Positions 7,574-17,060 of a stretch of DNA of 39,918 bases are shown piece by piece. The first letter of the stretch is position 1. Every line of letters starts with the position of its first letter. This stretch comes from Actinomadura sp. KC216 (lineage in GTDB: Bacteria > Actinomycetota > Actinomycetes > Streptosporangiales > Streptosporangiaceae), in NCBI RefSeq assembly GCF_004348535.1, contig NZ_SMJX01000042.1, positions 1-39,918 on the forward strand, given 5' to 3'. A model generated the notes under the pieces. The model ran no database searches. It saw only the letters and a program-made list of their open reading frames with translations, and was not told where the DNA came from. The position numbers and the translations under genes are program-made.

Positions 7574-10500
7574 GTGGCGGAACGATCAGCGGTCTACCGA
7601 TGGACAGGTGCAGCCCTGCTGCGCGCGAGCACCGACCCGGGCGGGCTGGACCTGCCAGCCGACCTCGACCCCGACGATCCGGAGTTTGCCGCCCATGCGG
7701 TCGCCTGGCTGTCTCAAGTTACTCACCGGCCCGAGGTCCACGCTGCCGTGGCCGCCGCGAGCCCTGCGCTGATCGAGGCCATCAACGCTCTCTCCTCCAG
7801 CGAACATCCCGATCCGCGGCAGGCGCGCCGCATGGTGATCGCTCTGGCGTCGTACCTGCTGAGGTGGTGCCGCCGTCCCACCCCGTTCGGCCTGTTCGCG
7901 GGCGTGGCTGTGGCGCGGTTCGGTCGCTCGCCTGCGGTGTCCTGGAGGCACGATCACCAGGCGGTGGTCCGCGCCGACGCGAGTTGGATCGGCGACGTGC
8001 TCGCTGCCCTGCACAAGGATCCGGAACTGCTGGCACGGTTGCCGGTGATCGCCAACAACGCCGGGTACGTGCGTGGCGGACGGCTCGTCGTCCCCGGGCC
8101 AGCACCCGACGGTGCGGTCCAGGACCTGGCCCCCGTCGAGGTGTCGGTGCGCCACAGTCGACCGGTGCGCGCCGCAGTGGAAGCAGCTCGCCGACCCGTC
8201 GCATTCGGCGAGCTCACCGCCCGGCTCGCCGATGAGTTCCCCGCCGCCAGCGGTGAACGGATCAAGGCCATGCTGATCGGCCTGCTGGATCAGAACGTGT
8301 TGATCAGCAGTCTTCGAGCCCCCATGACCTGTACGGACGCCCTCGGCCACGCTTGTAACGAGCTCCGAGCCGCAGGGGCCGACGACGTCTCGGCGACCAG
8401 TGGTCTGGTGGACACCTTGTCCAGGACACATCGGGCAATCTCAGTGAACAGCCCGGCGATCGAGCCACCATGGGCGAGCGTGACGGCGGAGATGAAGACC
8501 GTAAGCCAGGTGGCCTCCATGCCGCTGGCCATCGACACGGTCCTGGACTGCGAAGTGCAGCTTCCCGAACAGGTGGCTCGGGAAGCCCGTGACGCTGTTG
8601 ACGTCCTCTACCGGCTGTCCCCGTATCCGTTCGGCTATCCGGCCTGGCGCGATTACCACACCCGGTTCTTGGCCCGGTACGGAACGGGAGCTGTGGTACC
8701 GGTCCTGGACTTAGTCGCCGATAGCGGCCTTGGGCTGCCAGCGGAGTATCTCGGCTCTCCGTGGGGACGTGCCGTTCGGGCCGTGACCGAGCGCGAGGAG
8801 CGGATTCTCTCGCTGATCCAGAAGGCCACGATGGGCGGCGAAGACGAGATCGTCTTGACCGACCAGGTGATCGAGCAGCTCTCGTCCGGCCAACCCGCGG
8901 GGGTGAGCCTGCCGTCGCGGGTCGAGATTGCGGTGGAGGTGGGCGCCGCGTCGCTGGAGGCGTTGAGACGCGGGCGGTTCTTGCTGAGGGTGACCGGCAC
9001 TCCTCGACCGGGCAGCAGCATGATCGGCAGACATGCCCACCTGCTGCCTCGCGACAGCAGGGACCTGCTTGCACTGAGCTTCGCGGCAGCCGGGCCGGAC
9101 AGGGTCGCTGCGCAGTTGACCTTCCCGCCGCGAAAGCGCCGCAACGAGAACATCACCCGCACCCAGCAGCTTCTTCCCACCGTGATCGCACTTGGAGAGC
9201 ATCGCGCCTGTGGGAACGACCAAATCTCCGTGACTGACCTCGCCGTCACGGCGGACAAGGATCGGTTTCACCTCGTGCGGATATCCACCGGCCAGATTGT
9301 CGAGCCGCGCGTCGCGCACGCGCTGGAAGCCGGGATCCATACCCCACCCCTCGCACGGTTCCTCGCCGAGATCTCCACCTCCCGGTGCGCGGTGTATAAG
9401 GCATTCCACTTCGGCGTCGCCGCCCAGATGCCCTTCCTGCCCCGCGTCCGCTTCCGGCGTACCATCCTCGCCCCGGCACGGTGGCTGCTCTCCGCAGATG
9501 ATCTACCCGGTCCCAACGTCCCAACAGCAGAGTGGAACAAGTGCCTCGACGCCTGGCGAGAACGGTGGCGAGTGCCCGAACACGTCGCGATGATCGACCA
9601 TGACCGGCGGCAACCCGTCGACCTGAGCCACCAGCTTCACCTGCTGCTCCTACGCACCCGCCTGCACAACGCCGGCCGACTCGAACTTCGCGAGACCTCC
9701 GCGCCCGACGAGCTGGCATGGCTCGGTCGCGCTCACGAGATCGTCATCCCATTCACCAGGGCCACCGAACCCGTACGACCGCCCAGCCACCGGCACTCTT
9801 CCCCGCCCGAGAACGAAGCCTTACCGGGACGATCGGCCGTTCTGTACGTGCAGATCCATGGTCACCCAGCGCGCTTCGATGAACTGCTGACCGAACACAC
9901 GGGCAATCTCATCAGCGCCTTCGGCCAGGACCCGCCACCCTGGTGGTTCCGGCGACACCGTGAGATGCGGCGTCCCGAGGTCGACCCGTACCTCGCCCTC
10001 TACCTTCCCCTCTCAACGCCCACGGCCTATGGCACCGCCGCCGAGAAGGTCAGCGACTGGGCAGCCGACCTGCGCCGCGAACGCCTCATCTCCCACATCA
10101 CCCTCGCCACCTACCAACCCCAGACCGGCCGCTACGGCCACGGCGCGGCAATGGACGCCGCCCTCCAGGTCTTCGCCGCCGATTCCCGCGCCGCGATCAC
10201 CCAGATCATCACCGCCACCAAGGCGAGTATCCGGCCGCAGGCGCTCGCCGCAGCCAGCATGGTCGACCTGGCGATCAGCTTCACCGGAGTCCCAGGCGAG
10301 GGCCTGCGCTGGCTCGTCGGGGAGCTACCTCAACAGCACGGCCGCCTCGACCCCGAACTTCGCGACCTGGCCCTCACCCTGGCTGACCCCGACCGCCAAT
10401 GGCCGAACCTGCAAGCCCTTCCCGGCGGCTCCGAGCTGACCGCGGGCTGGGGTCGGCGCGGCGCCGTCCTCGCGTCCTACCGCAAGCAGCTCGACGACCA

Positions 10501-10645
10501 ACGTGACGCCCTCCGCGTCCTGCACTCCCTGCTGCACCTGCACCACAACCGCGCCGTCGGTGTCGACACAGACCAAGAGCGGATCACCAACCGGCTCGTA
10601 CGGACCTGCGCGCTCCGCCACACGGCCTCCCACAAGGAGCGATGA
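7574..10645 (+). CDS. Lantibiotic dehydratase LanB (full length, glutamylation plus SpaB_C elimination domain)
   Basis: 1023 residues, the normal size of a full-length class I LanB. The N-terminal domain has the typical YLLRWCRRPTPFGLFAGV motif (about 95-111), and the long middle carries the Glu-tRNA-dependent glutamylation region (for example LPRVRFRRTILAPARWLL). From about residue 755 (AVLYVQIHGHPARFDELL, then PPWWFRRHREMRRPEVDPYLALYL and ISHITLATYQPQTGRYG) it is a SpaB_C domain, which eliminates glutamate to form dehydroalanine or dehydrobutyrine. GTG 7574 has GGGAGGTGGG just upstream. It is followed by LanC after one base. The enzyme should dehydrate Ser/Thr of the FxLD precursor in the cytoplasm. 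Confidence 0.92.
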   Translation: MAERSAVYRWTGAALLRASTDPGGLDLPADLDPDDPEFAAHAVAWLSQVTHRPEVHAAVAAASPALIEAINALSSSEHPDPRQARRMVIALASYLLRWCRRPTPFGLFAGVAVARFGRSPAVSWRHDHQAVVRADASWIGDVLAALHKDPELLARLPVIANNAGYVRGGRLVVPGPAPDGAVQDLAPVEVSVRHSRPVRAAVEAARRPVAFGELTARLADEFPAASGERIKAMLIGLLDQNVLISSLRAPMTCTDALGHACNELRAAGADDVSATSGLVDTLSRTHRAISVNSPAIEPPWASVTAEMKTVSQVASMPLAIDTVLDCEVQLPEQVAREARDAVDVLYRLSPYPFGYPAWRDYHTRFLARYGTGAVVPVLDLVADSGLGLPAEYLGSPWGRAVRAVTEREERILSLIQKATMGGEDEIVLTDQVIEQLSSGQPAGVSLPSRVEIAVEVGAASLEALRRGRFLLRVTGTPRPGSSMIGRHAHLLPRDSRDLLALSFAAAGPDRVAAQLTFPPRKRRNENITRTQQLLPTVIALGEHRACGNDQISVTDLAVTADKDRFHLVRISTGQIVEPRVAHALEAGIHTPPLARFLAEISTSRCAVYKAFHFGVAAQMPFLPRVRFRRTILAPARWLLSADDLPGPNVPTAEWNKCLDAWRERWRVPEHVAMIDHDRRQPVDLSHQLHLLLLRTRLHNAGRLELRETSAPDELAWLGRAHEIVIPFTRATEPVRPPSHRHSSPPENEALPGRSAVLYVQIHGHPARFDELLTEHTGNLISAFGQDPPPWWFRRHREMRRPEVDPYLALYLPLSTPTAYGTAAEKVSDWAADLRRERLISHITLATYQPQTGRYGHGAAMDAALQVFAADSRAAITQIITATKASIRPQALAAASMVDLAISFTGVPGEGLRWLVGELPQQHGRLDPELRDLALTLADPDRQWPNLQALPGGSELTAGWGRRGAVLASYRKQLDDQRDALRVLHSLLHLHHNRAVGVDTDQERITNRLVRTCALRHTASHKER

Positions 10646-10646
10646 C

Positions 10647-11888
10647 GTGAGCGCCCTCACCACGACCCGCCCCGACCTGGCCGACGCCGCCGACCAATAC
10701 GCCGCGCACCTAGCCTCACCCGAACCTTCGCCGACCGACCAGCCCTGGCTCGCCCAAGCCCTCAACCAAGGAGCCGCTGGAACCGCCCTGCTTCATATCG
10801 AACGCGCCCACTCCGGCCAGGGAAGTTGGCGGCAGGCACACACCTGGATCTCTCACGCCGCCAGCGGAGAGGTCAGCGCGTCCCACACTGCGAGCCTCTA
10901 CCTCGGAGCCCCTGCCATCGCCTTCGTACTCGACACTGCCGGCGGGCCACAAGGCCGCTACCAGAACGGCCTCGCTGACGTCGACCGACACGTGGCGTCA
11001 CTCGCCCATCAACGCGTCGACTCGGCCCTAGCAAGAGCCGAGCGCGGAGAACTCCCCGGATTCCACGAGTACGACGTCTTCTTCGGCCTGACGGGCATCG
11101 GCGCCCTACTACTAAGGCGCGATCCCGGCGGCAGTGCCATGGAGCGGGTACTGACCTACCTGGTTTCCCTCACCCGCCCCTTGCCCGGGCCGGACAACCG
11201 CGGCGTCCCCGGTTGGTGGGTCGGACACGATCCACACCGTCGCGAGTCTCCGCAATTCCGCACCGGTCACGGCAACTTCGGATTCGCCCACGGGATCACC
11301 GGTCCGTTGGCCCTGCTCAGCCACGCCGCACGACGTGGCGTGATGGTCGATGGCCACTTCAACGCCATCCACTGCATCACAGCCTGGTTGGACGAATGGC
11401 GCCAGGAATCCGACGAGGGCCCATGGTGGCCAGAGTGGATCACACTCGCGGAACTGCGAGCCCACCGTCCCAACCAGCTCGGGCCAAACCGGCCGAGCTG
11501 GTGCTACGGCACCCCGGGGATTGCCCGAGCCGGACAACTCGCCGCCCTGGCAACCACAGATCCCGATCTCCAACGCAGCTACGAACAAGCGCTCCTACGC
11601 TGCCTCCACGATCCGGCCCAGCAAGCCAAGATCACCGACCCCGGCATTTGTCATGGCCTTTCCGGGCTCTACCAGACCACCTGGCGCACCGCCCAAGACG
11701 CCACAGAACCCGCCCTCGCCGCTTGTCTCCCCGCCCTTGCCGACCGCCTTGGCCAATACCTGATCCCCAACGCGGCGCGGGACAGCGGATTCCTCGAAGG
11801 CAATGCCGGGATCGCCCTCGCACTCACCACCGCCGCCAGCGACACCGCACCTACCTCGGGATGGGACAGATGCCTGCTGATCAGCTAG
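10647..11888 (+). CDS. Lanthionine synthetase C family cyclase (LanC)
   Basis: 413 residues with the LanC landmarks: RTGHGNFGFAHGITGP near 205, SWCYGTPGIARAG near 283 and ICHGLSGLYQT near 334. The Cys of WCYG and the Cys-His of CHG are the zinc ligands that activate precursor cysteine thiols for addition to dehydrated residues. GTG 10647 is preceded by AAGGAG, which lies within the end of LanB, so translation is tightly coupled. The last 19 bases overlap the next gene. Length and motif order are normal, and I see no missing catalytic residue. Confidence 0.9.
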   Translation: MSALTTTRPDLADAADQYAAHLASPEPSPTDQPWLAQALNQGAAGTALLHIERAHSGQGSWRQAHTWISHAASGEVSASHTASLYLGAPAIAFVLDTAGGPQGRYQNGLADVDRHVASLAHQRVDSALARAERGELPGFHEYDVFFGLTGIGALLLRRDPGGSAMERVLTYLVSLTRPLPGPDNRGVPGWWVGHDPHRRESPQFRTGHGNFGFAHGITGPLALLSHAARRGVMVDGHFNAIHCITAWLDEWRQESDEGPWWPEWITLAELRAHRPNQLGPNRPSWCYGTPGIARAGQLAALATTDPDLQRSYEQALLRCLHDPAQQAKITDPGICHGLSGLYQTTWRTAQDATEPALAACLPALADRLGQYLIPNAARDSGFLEGNAGIALALTTAASDTAPTSGWDRCLLIS

Positions 11889-14011
11889 TCGGGTCACCCA
11901 CCGAACAAGCCGTGATCGCCGTACTGGCCGGCGCCTCCCTCGCCGAGACGGCCACTGCGGCCGACCTGGAGCGAACCGACCTGGCCGAAGCCGTCGAAAT
12001 CTACCGGCTGGGTGGACGACAGGCCCTCTCCGAACAGGAGGCGGCCAGCTGGCGACAAATCTACGTCCGATTCCCCGACTGGGATGCCAGCGAACACAAC
12101 GCCGTGAGCCACCTCGCTCCGCTCCTGCACCAGGCCGAAGCCGATCGACTGATCAGCACCTGGTGGTTCATGCGCAAGCATCCCTGCTGGAGGCTACGCC
12201 TCATCCCCGGTCCCGCCGCCAATCCCCGCCAGAACCCGATCGGGACCGCGCTCGACCACCTCACTGAGCGGAAGGCGATCCACAGCTGGTGGCCCGGTGT
12301 GTACGAGGCCGAGGCCGCTGCCTTCGGCGGCGAAGACGGCATGGCCGCCGCGCACCAACTCTTCTACGACGACAGCCGAGCCATCTTGCGGCTCCTCACC
12401 GGAAACAACACCGGGCTCGGACGTCGCGAACTATCTCTCCTTCTGTGCAGCACGCTGATGAACTCGGCCGGGATGGAATGGTACGAGCAAGGCGACGTCT
12501 GGCACCGGGTCGCCCACGAGCGCCCCATTCCCTCCGACGTCCCCACCCGCAAACTCGACGCGATGGCCGACAGCCTCCGAACGCTGATGCTCACCGACAC
12601 CACGGAGGCCGGAGCGCTCGTCAACACCAACGGCCCACTCGCCCAAGTCGCGGGGTGGGCAGGGTCCTTCCGCCTCGCCGGGCAGACTCTGGGCTCCTGC
12701 GCCCGATCCGGAAGGCTCCAGCGAGGACTCCGGGACGTCCTGAGCTACCACGTCATCTTCCACTGGAACCGTCTCGGACTCCCCGCCCGCCAGCAAAGCA
12801 TCCTGGCCTGGGCCGCCCGAGCTGCGATCCTTGGGCCACCATCCGCGGCCATGCCCGGCCCAGGCCACCGCACTACCAAATCCCCGGCAAGCGCTCCCAC
12901 CGACCTCACCCACATCGCAGGCCGATTCCCCCTGATCATCCAGTCCAGACCACGCGCCACAAGCCTCCAAGACCGCCTACGACAGGTGAGCAACACCGCC
13001 TCCACCTGCCACCGACCGGCCAAGGCGGAAGAACGGATCGACCTCGCCTGCACAGCCTGGAACCTGGCCGCGCTCATCGCCTCCGACTGCGCGCTCACCG
13101 ACCTGGCGATCGAACTGTGCGAACAGCAATTCCAGATCTTTCAATCAGCCTGGCCATTGTCCGGCCGCACGGCCATCGCCGCACTCCAGCCCATCGTGAA
13201 CCTCGCCCGCCTAGACCTTCGCGCCCGCAATCCGGAACGGGCTTACCAGACCCTCCACCGACTCCAAGTCGCGGTTCAGCACGGCGGTGACGTCGACGTC
13301 CACGGCACGCCGATCAGCTTCGACGGCTTCACCACCTCCACCGCCGCCCGCGCCCACGTGTCCCCGTGGCTCAGGACCGTGCTTCGCGAGGATGGCACCC
13401 GGGCCCTGGTAGCCGCCCGGCAATGGCAGCGAGCAGCCCGCAACGCCACCGAACACGCGATGCCCGGCGAAGGGATCGATGAAGCCACCCAAATGACGAT
13501 CATCAGCCAGGCATTGAACGGTGACTTCGACGCCGCACAGTCCACCATCCCAACCGCCAACCTCAGCACCCCTTGGGATCAAGCGACCGCGCACTGCCTT
13601 CGCGTTTTCGTCGACATCGCCTCCGGGCGCCCGGACCCCAGCATCCTCCCCTCCTTGCTGATCACCGCCCGCCACACCGTCCAGCGACCGGACCGAAAGA
13701 GAGCGATGACCCAGACCCGGCTGGGCCTGGCCGCGGTCGACCTCGCCGCCGAGCTCGACCCCGCTCAGTCGGACCTCCTGTACACCGAAGTGGCCCAAGC
13801 CGCTTCTAGATCCGGCGACGCCTTCGCCGCCCGAGAAGTACTGAAACACCCCAACAAGGAAGGTCTTAGCTCTGCCCAAGGCACCGCTCTCACAGCGCTC
13901 GTCGAACGCGCCGCCTTCGGACGAGGAAGAATTGAGCCCACCCTTCTAGCAGATCTGACAGATTCACTCGAGACAGCTGGCGAGGTGCTTCAAGACGCTC
14001 TCACCGGATGA
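11870..14011 (+). CDS. Thiopeptide-type bacteriocin biosynthesis protein: SpaB_C domain fused to helical TPR-like domain
   Basis: 713 residues. Residues about 60-320 are a second SpaB_C-type domain (SWRQIYVRFPDWDASEHNAV, STWWFMRKHPCWRLRLIPGP, SWWPGVYEAEAAAFGGEDGM, FHWNRLGLPARQQSILAW). Residues about 365-713 are almost entirely helical, with TPR-like runs (LACTAWNLAALIASDCALTD, IELCEQQFQIFQ, LARLDLRARNPERAYQTLHR) and no catalytic motif I know. LanB already has its own SpaB_C domain, so this one may do another step, bind the leader or act as scaffold; this is inference. ATG 11870 overlaps LanC by 19 nt; ATG 11861 is an alternative. It closes the operon. Confidence 0.82.
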   Translation: MPADQLVGSPTEQAVIAVLAGASLAETATAADLERTDLAEAVEIYRLGGRQALSEQEAASWRQIYVRFPDWDASEHNAVSHLAPLLHQAEADRLISTWWFMRKHPCWRLRLIPGPAANPRQNPIGTALDHLTERKAIHSWWPGVYEAEAAAFGGEDGMAAAHQLFYDDSRAILRLLTGNNTGLGRRELSLLLCSTLMNSAGMEWYEQGDVWHRVAHERPIPSDVPTRKLDAMADSLRTLMLTDTTEAGALVNTNGPLAQVAGWAGSFRLAGQTLGSCARSGRLQRGLRDVLSYHVIFHWNRLGLPARQQSILAWAARAAILGPPSAAMPGPGHRTTKSPASAPTDLTHIAGRFPLIIQSRPRATSLQDRLRQVSNTASTCHRPAKAEERIDLACTAWNLAALIASDCALTDLAIELCEQQFQIFQSAWPLSGRTAIAALQPIVNLARLDLRARNPERAYQTLHRLQVAVQHGGDVDVHGTPISFDGFTTSTAARAHVSPWLRTVLREDGTRALVAARQWQRAARNATEHAMPGEGIDEATQMTIISQALNGDFDAAQSTIPTANLSTPWDQATAHCLRVFVDIASGRPDPSILPSLLITARHTVQRPDRKRAMTQTRLGLAAVDLAAELDPAQSDLLYTEVAQAASRSGDAFAAREVLKHPNKEGLSSAQGTALTALVERAAFGRGRIEPTLLADLTDSLETAGEVLQDALTG

Positions 14012-14154
14012 TGCCCCAGTCATCGCGAATCCACGCGCCGCAGAAAGCACCGTGGCAGCGCGATTGTGGGGCGCCATATGCTCTCGCTGCCGAGCCGGGA
14101 GCCGACTTATGACTGAGACTAGAGAACGAACGAAGGCAGCGAGGGCATTGCCGC

Positions 14155-14637
14155 CTACTTGAGGCCGCGCTCGATCGCTGCGGCGTCCGCTCGAAAGAAG
14201 AGCTTAGACGTAAGTTGCTGGACCCCGAGCTCGGCGTAGAACTGCTGGGCGTTGTGGTTGTCCACGTCGGTGGTCCATTCGACACGGCTGCATTGGTGCT
14301 TGGCGGCAACCTCGAAGATGGCGCGCATAAGCACGGTGCCAACTCCAGAGCGCCAGCGAGAGCGGGCCACGTACAGTTCTTTGAGATACAGGCTGCGGGT
14401 GAGTCCAACCGCCGGCCACAGGAAGGTCCAGGACGCGACCCCCACCAACTCTTCACCGTCAACGGCGACTAGCGCGTGCGCCGCCGGCGGGTCGCCGAAC
14501 AGGGCATCGCGCAGTTGGCGGGCGCGTTCCTCGGATGACCCCTTGGTGGTGTCACCGTAGAACTGGTCCATCTCTTCCAGCAGAGCGAGGATCGCCGGAA
14601 CGTGTTCAGAGCTTGCTGCGGCCACGGTCACCGTCAC
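14155..14637 (-). CDS. GNAT-family N-acetyltransferase
   Basis: 160 residues, one GNAT domain. Seen are the N-terminal PAILALLEEMDQFYG helix region, the strand ALVAVDGEELVGVASWTF, LYLKELYVARSRWRSGVGTVL (the acetyl-CoA pyrophosphate loop, here R-x-x-G-V-G) and EWTTDVDNHNAQQFYAELG, which is the usual motif B helix. The GTG start overlaps the stop of the XRE gene (GTGA) and AGGAGG lies 8 nt upstream, so the pair is co-translated. The substrate cannot be predicted. The gene converges on the end of the lanthipeptide operon with 143 nt between. Confidence 0.85.
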   Translation of the reverse strand: MTVTVAAASSEHVPAILALLEEMDQFYGDTTKGSSEERARQLRDALFGDPPAAHALVAVDGEELVGVASWTFLWPAVGLTRSLYLKELYVARSRWRSGVGTVLMRAIFEVAAKHQCSRVEWTTDVDNHNAQQFYAELGVQQLTSKLFFRADAAAIERGLK

Positions 14638-15905
14638 GTGGTGTGCCTCCTCGTCTCGGGGGTCGACGTCAGTAGCTCATGAAGCTGTTGCGCGGCGGGT
14701 AGGTGGCGTTGGGAATCACTGATGGTGCCCAACACTTCGTGTCCGCGCAGGCTGATGATGCCTTGCCGCTGCGCTTCAGTGAGCGGGGTCAGCGCCGCAA
14801 CGGCGCAGGCCAAGGCCTCAGTGATATCGCCGTCCTTGGTTAGGCAGAGGGTGCGGTCAAGCTGGATCAAGGTGCGGTCGGTGAAGTCATGGGCCGGACA
14901 CAAAGCCAGGGCCTGTCGCTGAGCAGCCCACGCCGCGTCGGAGTCCCCCAGGTAGGTCAGAGCGTTGCCTTCGTGGAAGCGCAGCTGCGCCTCGCTGTAG
15001 CCGAACGCCGAGCTGTTGATCGCCTCGTCCGGAAGAGCACCGAGCTTGTCTTCCGCGCGGCGAAGCGCGGTGCGGCATTCCTCACTACGCTCCGGCCCGA
15101 GCGCGGCATGCGCGCGTGCCTCCAGCGCCACCGCCAGCACGGCACCGACCGAGGACTCGGCCATCCTCTGAGCGTCCTGCGCCACAGCGACTGCCTTGAT
15201 GAGGTCGTTGTTGTAGAAGTGCCCGTACGCCTCCTGCGCCAGGACCCATGAGCGCATCGACGAGTCCCCGGCCTCTACTGCGGCGATGCGTGCAGTCCGG
15301 GCCCAACGGCGAAACACGAGCCGTTCGTCCAGCTTGATGAGGGTCAGGCACATCAGCCCCGACATCTGCGCGGTGATCCGCGTCAACCGCCGCAATGTCG
15401 AGACCGAGCGATACCTCCCAAGCCCGGCGCGAATGTCCTCCAGATCGTCTTCCAGATCTGCCGCCACTCGCGCCGGTGGCTGCTCACGGGCCGCTATGCC
15501 ATAGCGCAGGGCGGTCTCTTCCCAACTCTCCAGGGCAGCAGCTGACATGGCTCCGGAGGAGAGCACGTCGTCAAGACCTCGGCGAAGTTCATCACGTCCG
15601 CGATGCGCGACCCTTTCCGGGGGCATCAGGTCTTCGTCGCCGAAGAGTTCTTGCTCGCTCATACCCAGCGCCCGGCAATACAGGTGCCGGTAGTCCGCTT
15701 TGGGAGCGTACTTCCCGTTCTCCCAATCCTTGATCATGGACGCGAGACTCGTCACCCCCGGCAGCCGCTGCCGGGCCCGCTCGGTGGCCGCGGCGCGGAG
15801 CCGTCGTGCCATTTCTGCCCGGGACCAGTGGCCACCGTCGCGTGTCTTCTGCTTTTCGCGAGCTTCGCGCAACCGCACGCCGATGCGGACCCTGTCGGCG
15901 GACAC
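14634..15905 (-). CDS. XRE-family regulator with TPR-like C-terminal domain
   Basis: 423 residues. The N-terminus is an XRE helix-turn-helix: VRIGVRLREAREKQ, SRAEMARRLRAAATERARQ, VTSLASMIKDWENGKYAPK and YRHLYCRALGMSEQELFG. The rest is helical and repeat-like (SWVLAQEAYGHFYNNDLIKA, AESSVGAVLAVALEARAHAA, GYSEAQLRFHEGNALTYLGD), as in actinomycete regulators with a TPR sensor. GTG 15905 has GGGGAGG 7 nt upstream; the ATG at 15965 has GGGGAGG too close to use. Its stop overlaps the GNAT start. It is divergent from the DUF574/conservon operon and may control it. Confidence 0.8.
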   Translation of the reverse strand: MSADRVRIGVRLREAREKQKTRDGGHWSRAEMARRLRAAATERARQRLPGVTSLASMIKDWENGKYAPKADYRHLYCRALGMSEQELFGDEDLMPPERVAHRGRDELRRGLDDVLSSGAMSAAALESWEETALRYGIAAREQPPARVAADLEDDLEDIRAGLGRYRSVSTLRRLTRITAQMSGLMCLTLIKLDERLVFRRWARTARIAAVEAGDSSMRSWVLAQEAYGHFYNNDLIKAVAVAQDAQRMAESSVGAVLAVALEARAHAALGPERSEECRTALRRAEDKLGALPDEAINSSAFGYSEAQLRFHEGNALTYLGDSDAAWAAQRQALALCPAHDFTDRTLIQLDRTLCLTKDGDITEALACAVAALTPLTEAQRQGIISLRGHEVLGTISDSQRHLPAAQQLHELLTSTPETRRHTT

Positions 15906-16223
15906 GAGCGCACCTCCCCATAGGACCGTGATGGGGAGGGAATTCCTCCCCCAGGCCCTACTCATCCTCCCCTTTTTTCATAGTGTCCGCACTCATTTGA
16001 CTTGGGACGTACGAACCTTCGCCGGACGAGAAGAGTTCCTGATCGTGGTGTCACCTTCCTCCGCACCCTCCCTCGCTGCCGGGCCTGCCGTTCTCGTAAG
16101 CGCTCCGGCCCCCGCCCAGTGCGGGCCGAACGAGACGCTCCGCGTCGTCGGCATGGTCGAAGGGTCCCCTCATCGACTCCCCGGTCACCGGCAAGGGAGG
16201 ACTCGCGTGTTGGGGGGTGCGCG
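15906..16223. other. Divergent promoter region between XRE gene and conservon-like operon
   Basis: 318 bases with no recognised gene. A TTGACT (about 15997-16002) on the plus strand could be a -35 box but has no good partner at the usual distance. Two purine-rich GGGGAGG ribosome sites for the minus gene lie at its left end and a G-rich site (16212-16217) for the plus gene at its right end. Both operons must start here. Confidence 0.45.
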
Positions 16224-17060
16224 TTGACCGGCGGCAAGAGGGCCTTCGATCGCGGCACGAACGTCGGTGCCGACGGACATGATCGCAGCGCCTACGACTT
16301 CTCGCGCGCCGCGATGGCGCGGTTGTGGAACCTGTGGGGCGGCGGGAAGAACTACGACCTGGCGGACCGGACCCTCGGCGAAACCGTTGCGGCGCACTTC
16401 CCGCAGATCGAGTCGCTGGCGCGGCATCGCCTCACGTTCCGTTCTCGTGCGGTCCGAACCCTGGTCGGCGAATACGGCATCGACCAGGTGTTGGTCGCCG
16501 GCGTCGACATGCCGATGCGCGACGAGGTCCACGCCATCGCTCATTCGATCAACCCGCGCGCCCAGGTGGTGTACGCCGACGCCGACGAGCTGGCGATGCT
16601 CTACGCCAGCATCTTCTTCACAGGCGACGCCGACACCTGCGGTTTCGTCAGCGCGGGGCTGGAGGATCCCCGCGCGATGCTGGACGGCGCGGCAGCGAGC
16701 TTGGACTTCGATCGTCCGATCGCTGTGCTGCTGATCAACAGCTTGGACGTCCTGGACGATCCCCAGGCTGTCGTGGCTCTGTCGGCCTTGCGGGAGGCGT
16801 TGGCGGCTGGCAGCCACATCGCGTTCTGCCATCTGACCGCCGAGCACGACCGCGAACTCGCCGTGCTCGGGAGCATGTGCGCCGATGCTCGCCCTGGGCC
16901 GCCCCGCGTGCGTAGCCCTGCTGGTCTTGAGGCGTTCTGCACCGATCTGATGATGATCGAACCTGGGCTGGTGGCCGCGCCGTCGTGGCGTCCGGAGCCC
17001 AGCCCGTGGCCGGTTCCCACCGAGGTGGACCTGTGGTGCGGCGTTGGAGTGTTGCCATGA
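16224..17060 (+). CDS. SAM-dependent methyltransferase, DUF574/Methyltransf_19 family
   Basis: 278 residues. The N-terminal AMARLWNLWGGGKNYDLADR corresponds to the YDYLLGGKDNYxADR signature of the DUF574 family, widespread in actinomycetes. The SAM-fold strands follow: IDQVLVAGVDMPMRDEVHAI, INPRAQVVYADADELAML, then RPIAVLLINSLDVLDDP and SHIAFCHLTAEHD. The central motif usually reads GTGLPT and is VAGVDMP here, a departure worth noting. The start is a TTG at 16224 with GGGGGG 6 nt upstream; no ATG fits. The stop overlaps the start of the kinase-like gene (ATGA). The substrate of this family is not established. Confidence 0.8.
   Translation: MTGGKRAFDRGTNVGADGHDRSAYDFSRAAMARLWNLWGGGKNYDLADRTLGETVAAHFPQIESLARHRLTFRSRAVRTLVGEYGIDQVLVAGVDMPMRDEVHAIAHSINPRAQVVYADADELAMLYASIFFTGDADTCGFVSAGLEDPRAMLDGAAASLDFDRPIAVLLINSLDVLDDPQAVVALSALREALAAGSHIAFCHLTAEHDRELAVLGSMCADARPGPPRVRSPAGLEAFCTDLMMIEPGLVAAPSWRPEPSPWPVPTEVDLWCGVGVLP

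Noticed and set aside
11213..11869. Upstream in-frame extension of the SpaB_C/TPR protein
   Set aside because: It overlaps LanC coding sequence and is Arg/Pro-rich; ATG 11870 is the sensible start.
12289..13290. Plus-strand open frame of 333 codons
   Set aside because: Shadow of the SpaB_C/TPR gene, Arg/Pro/His-rich with no domain.
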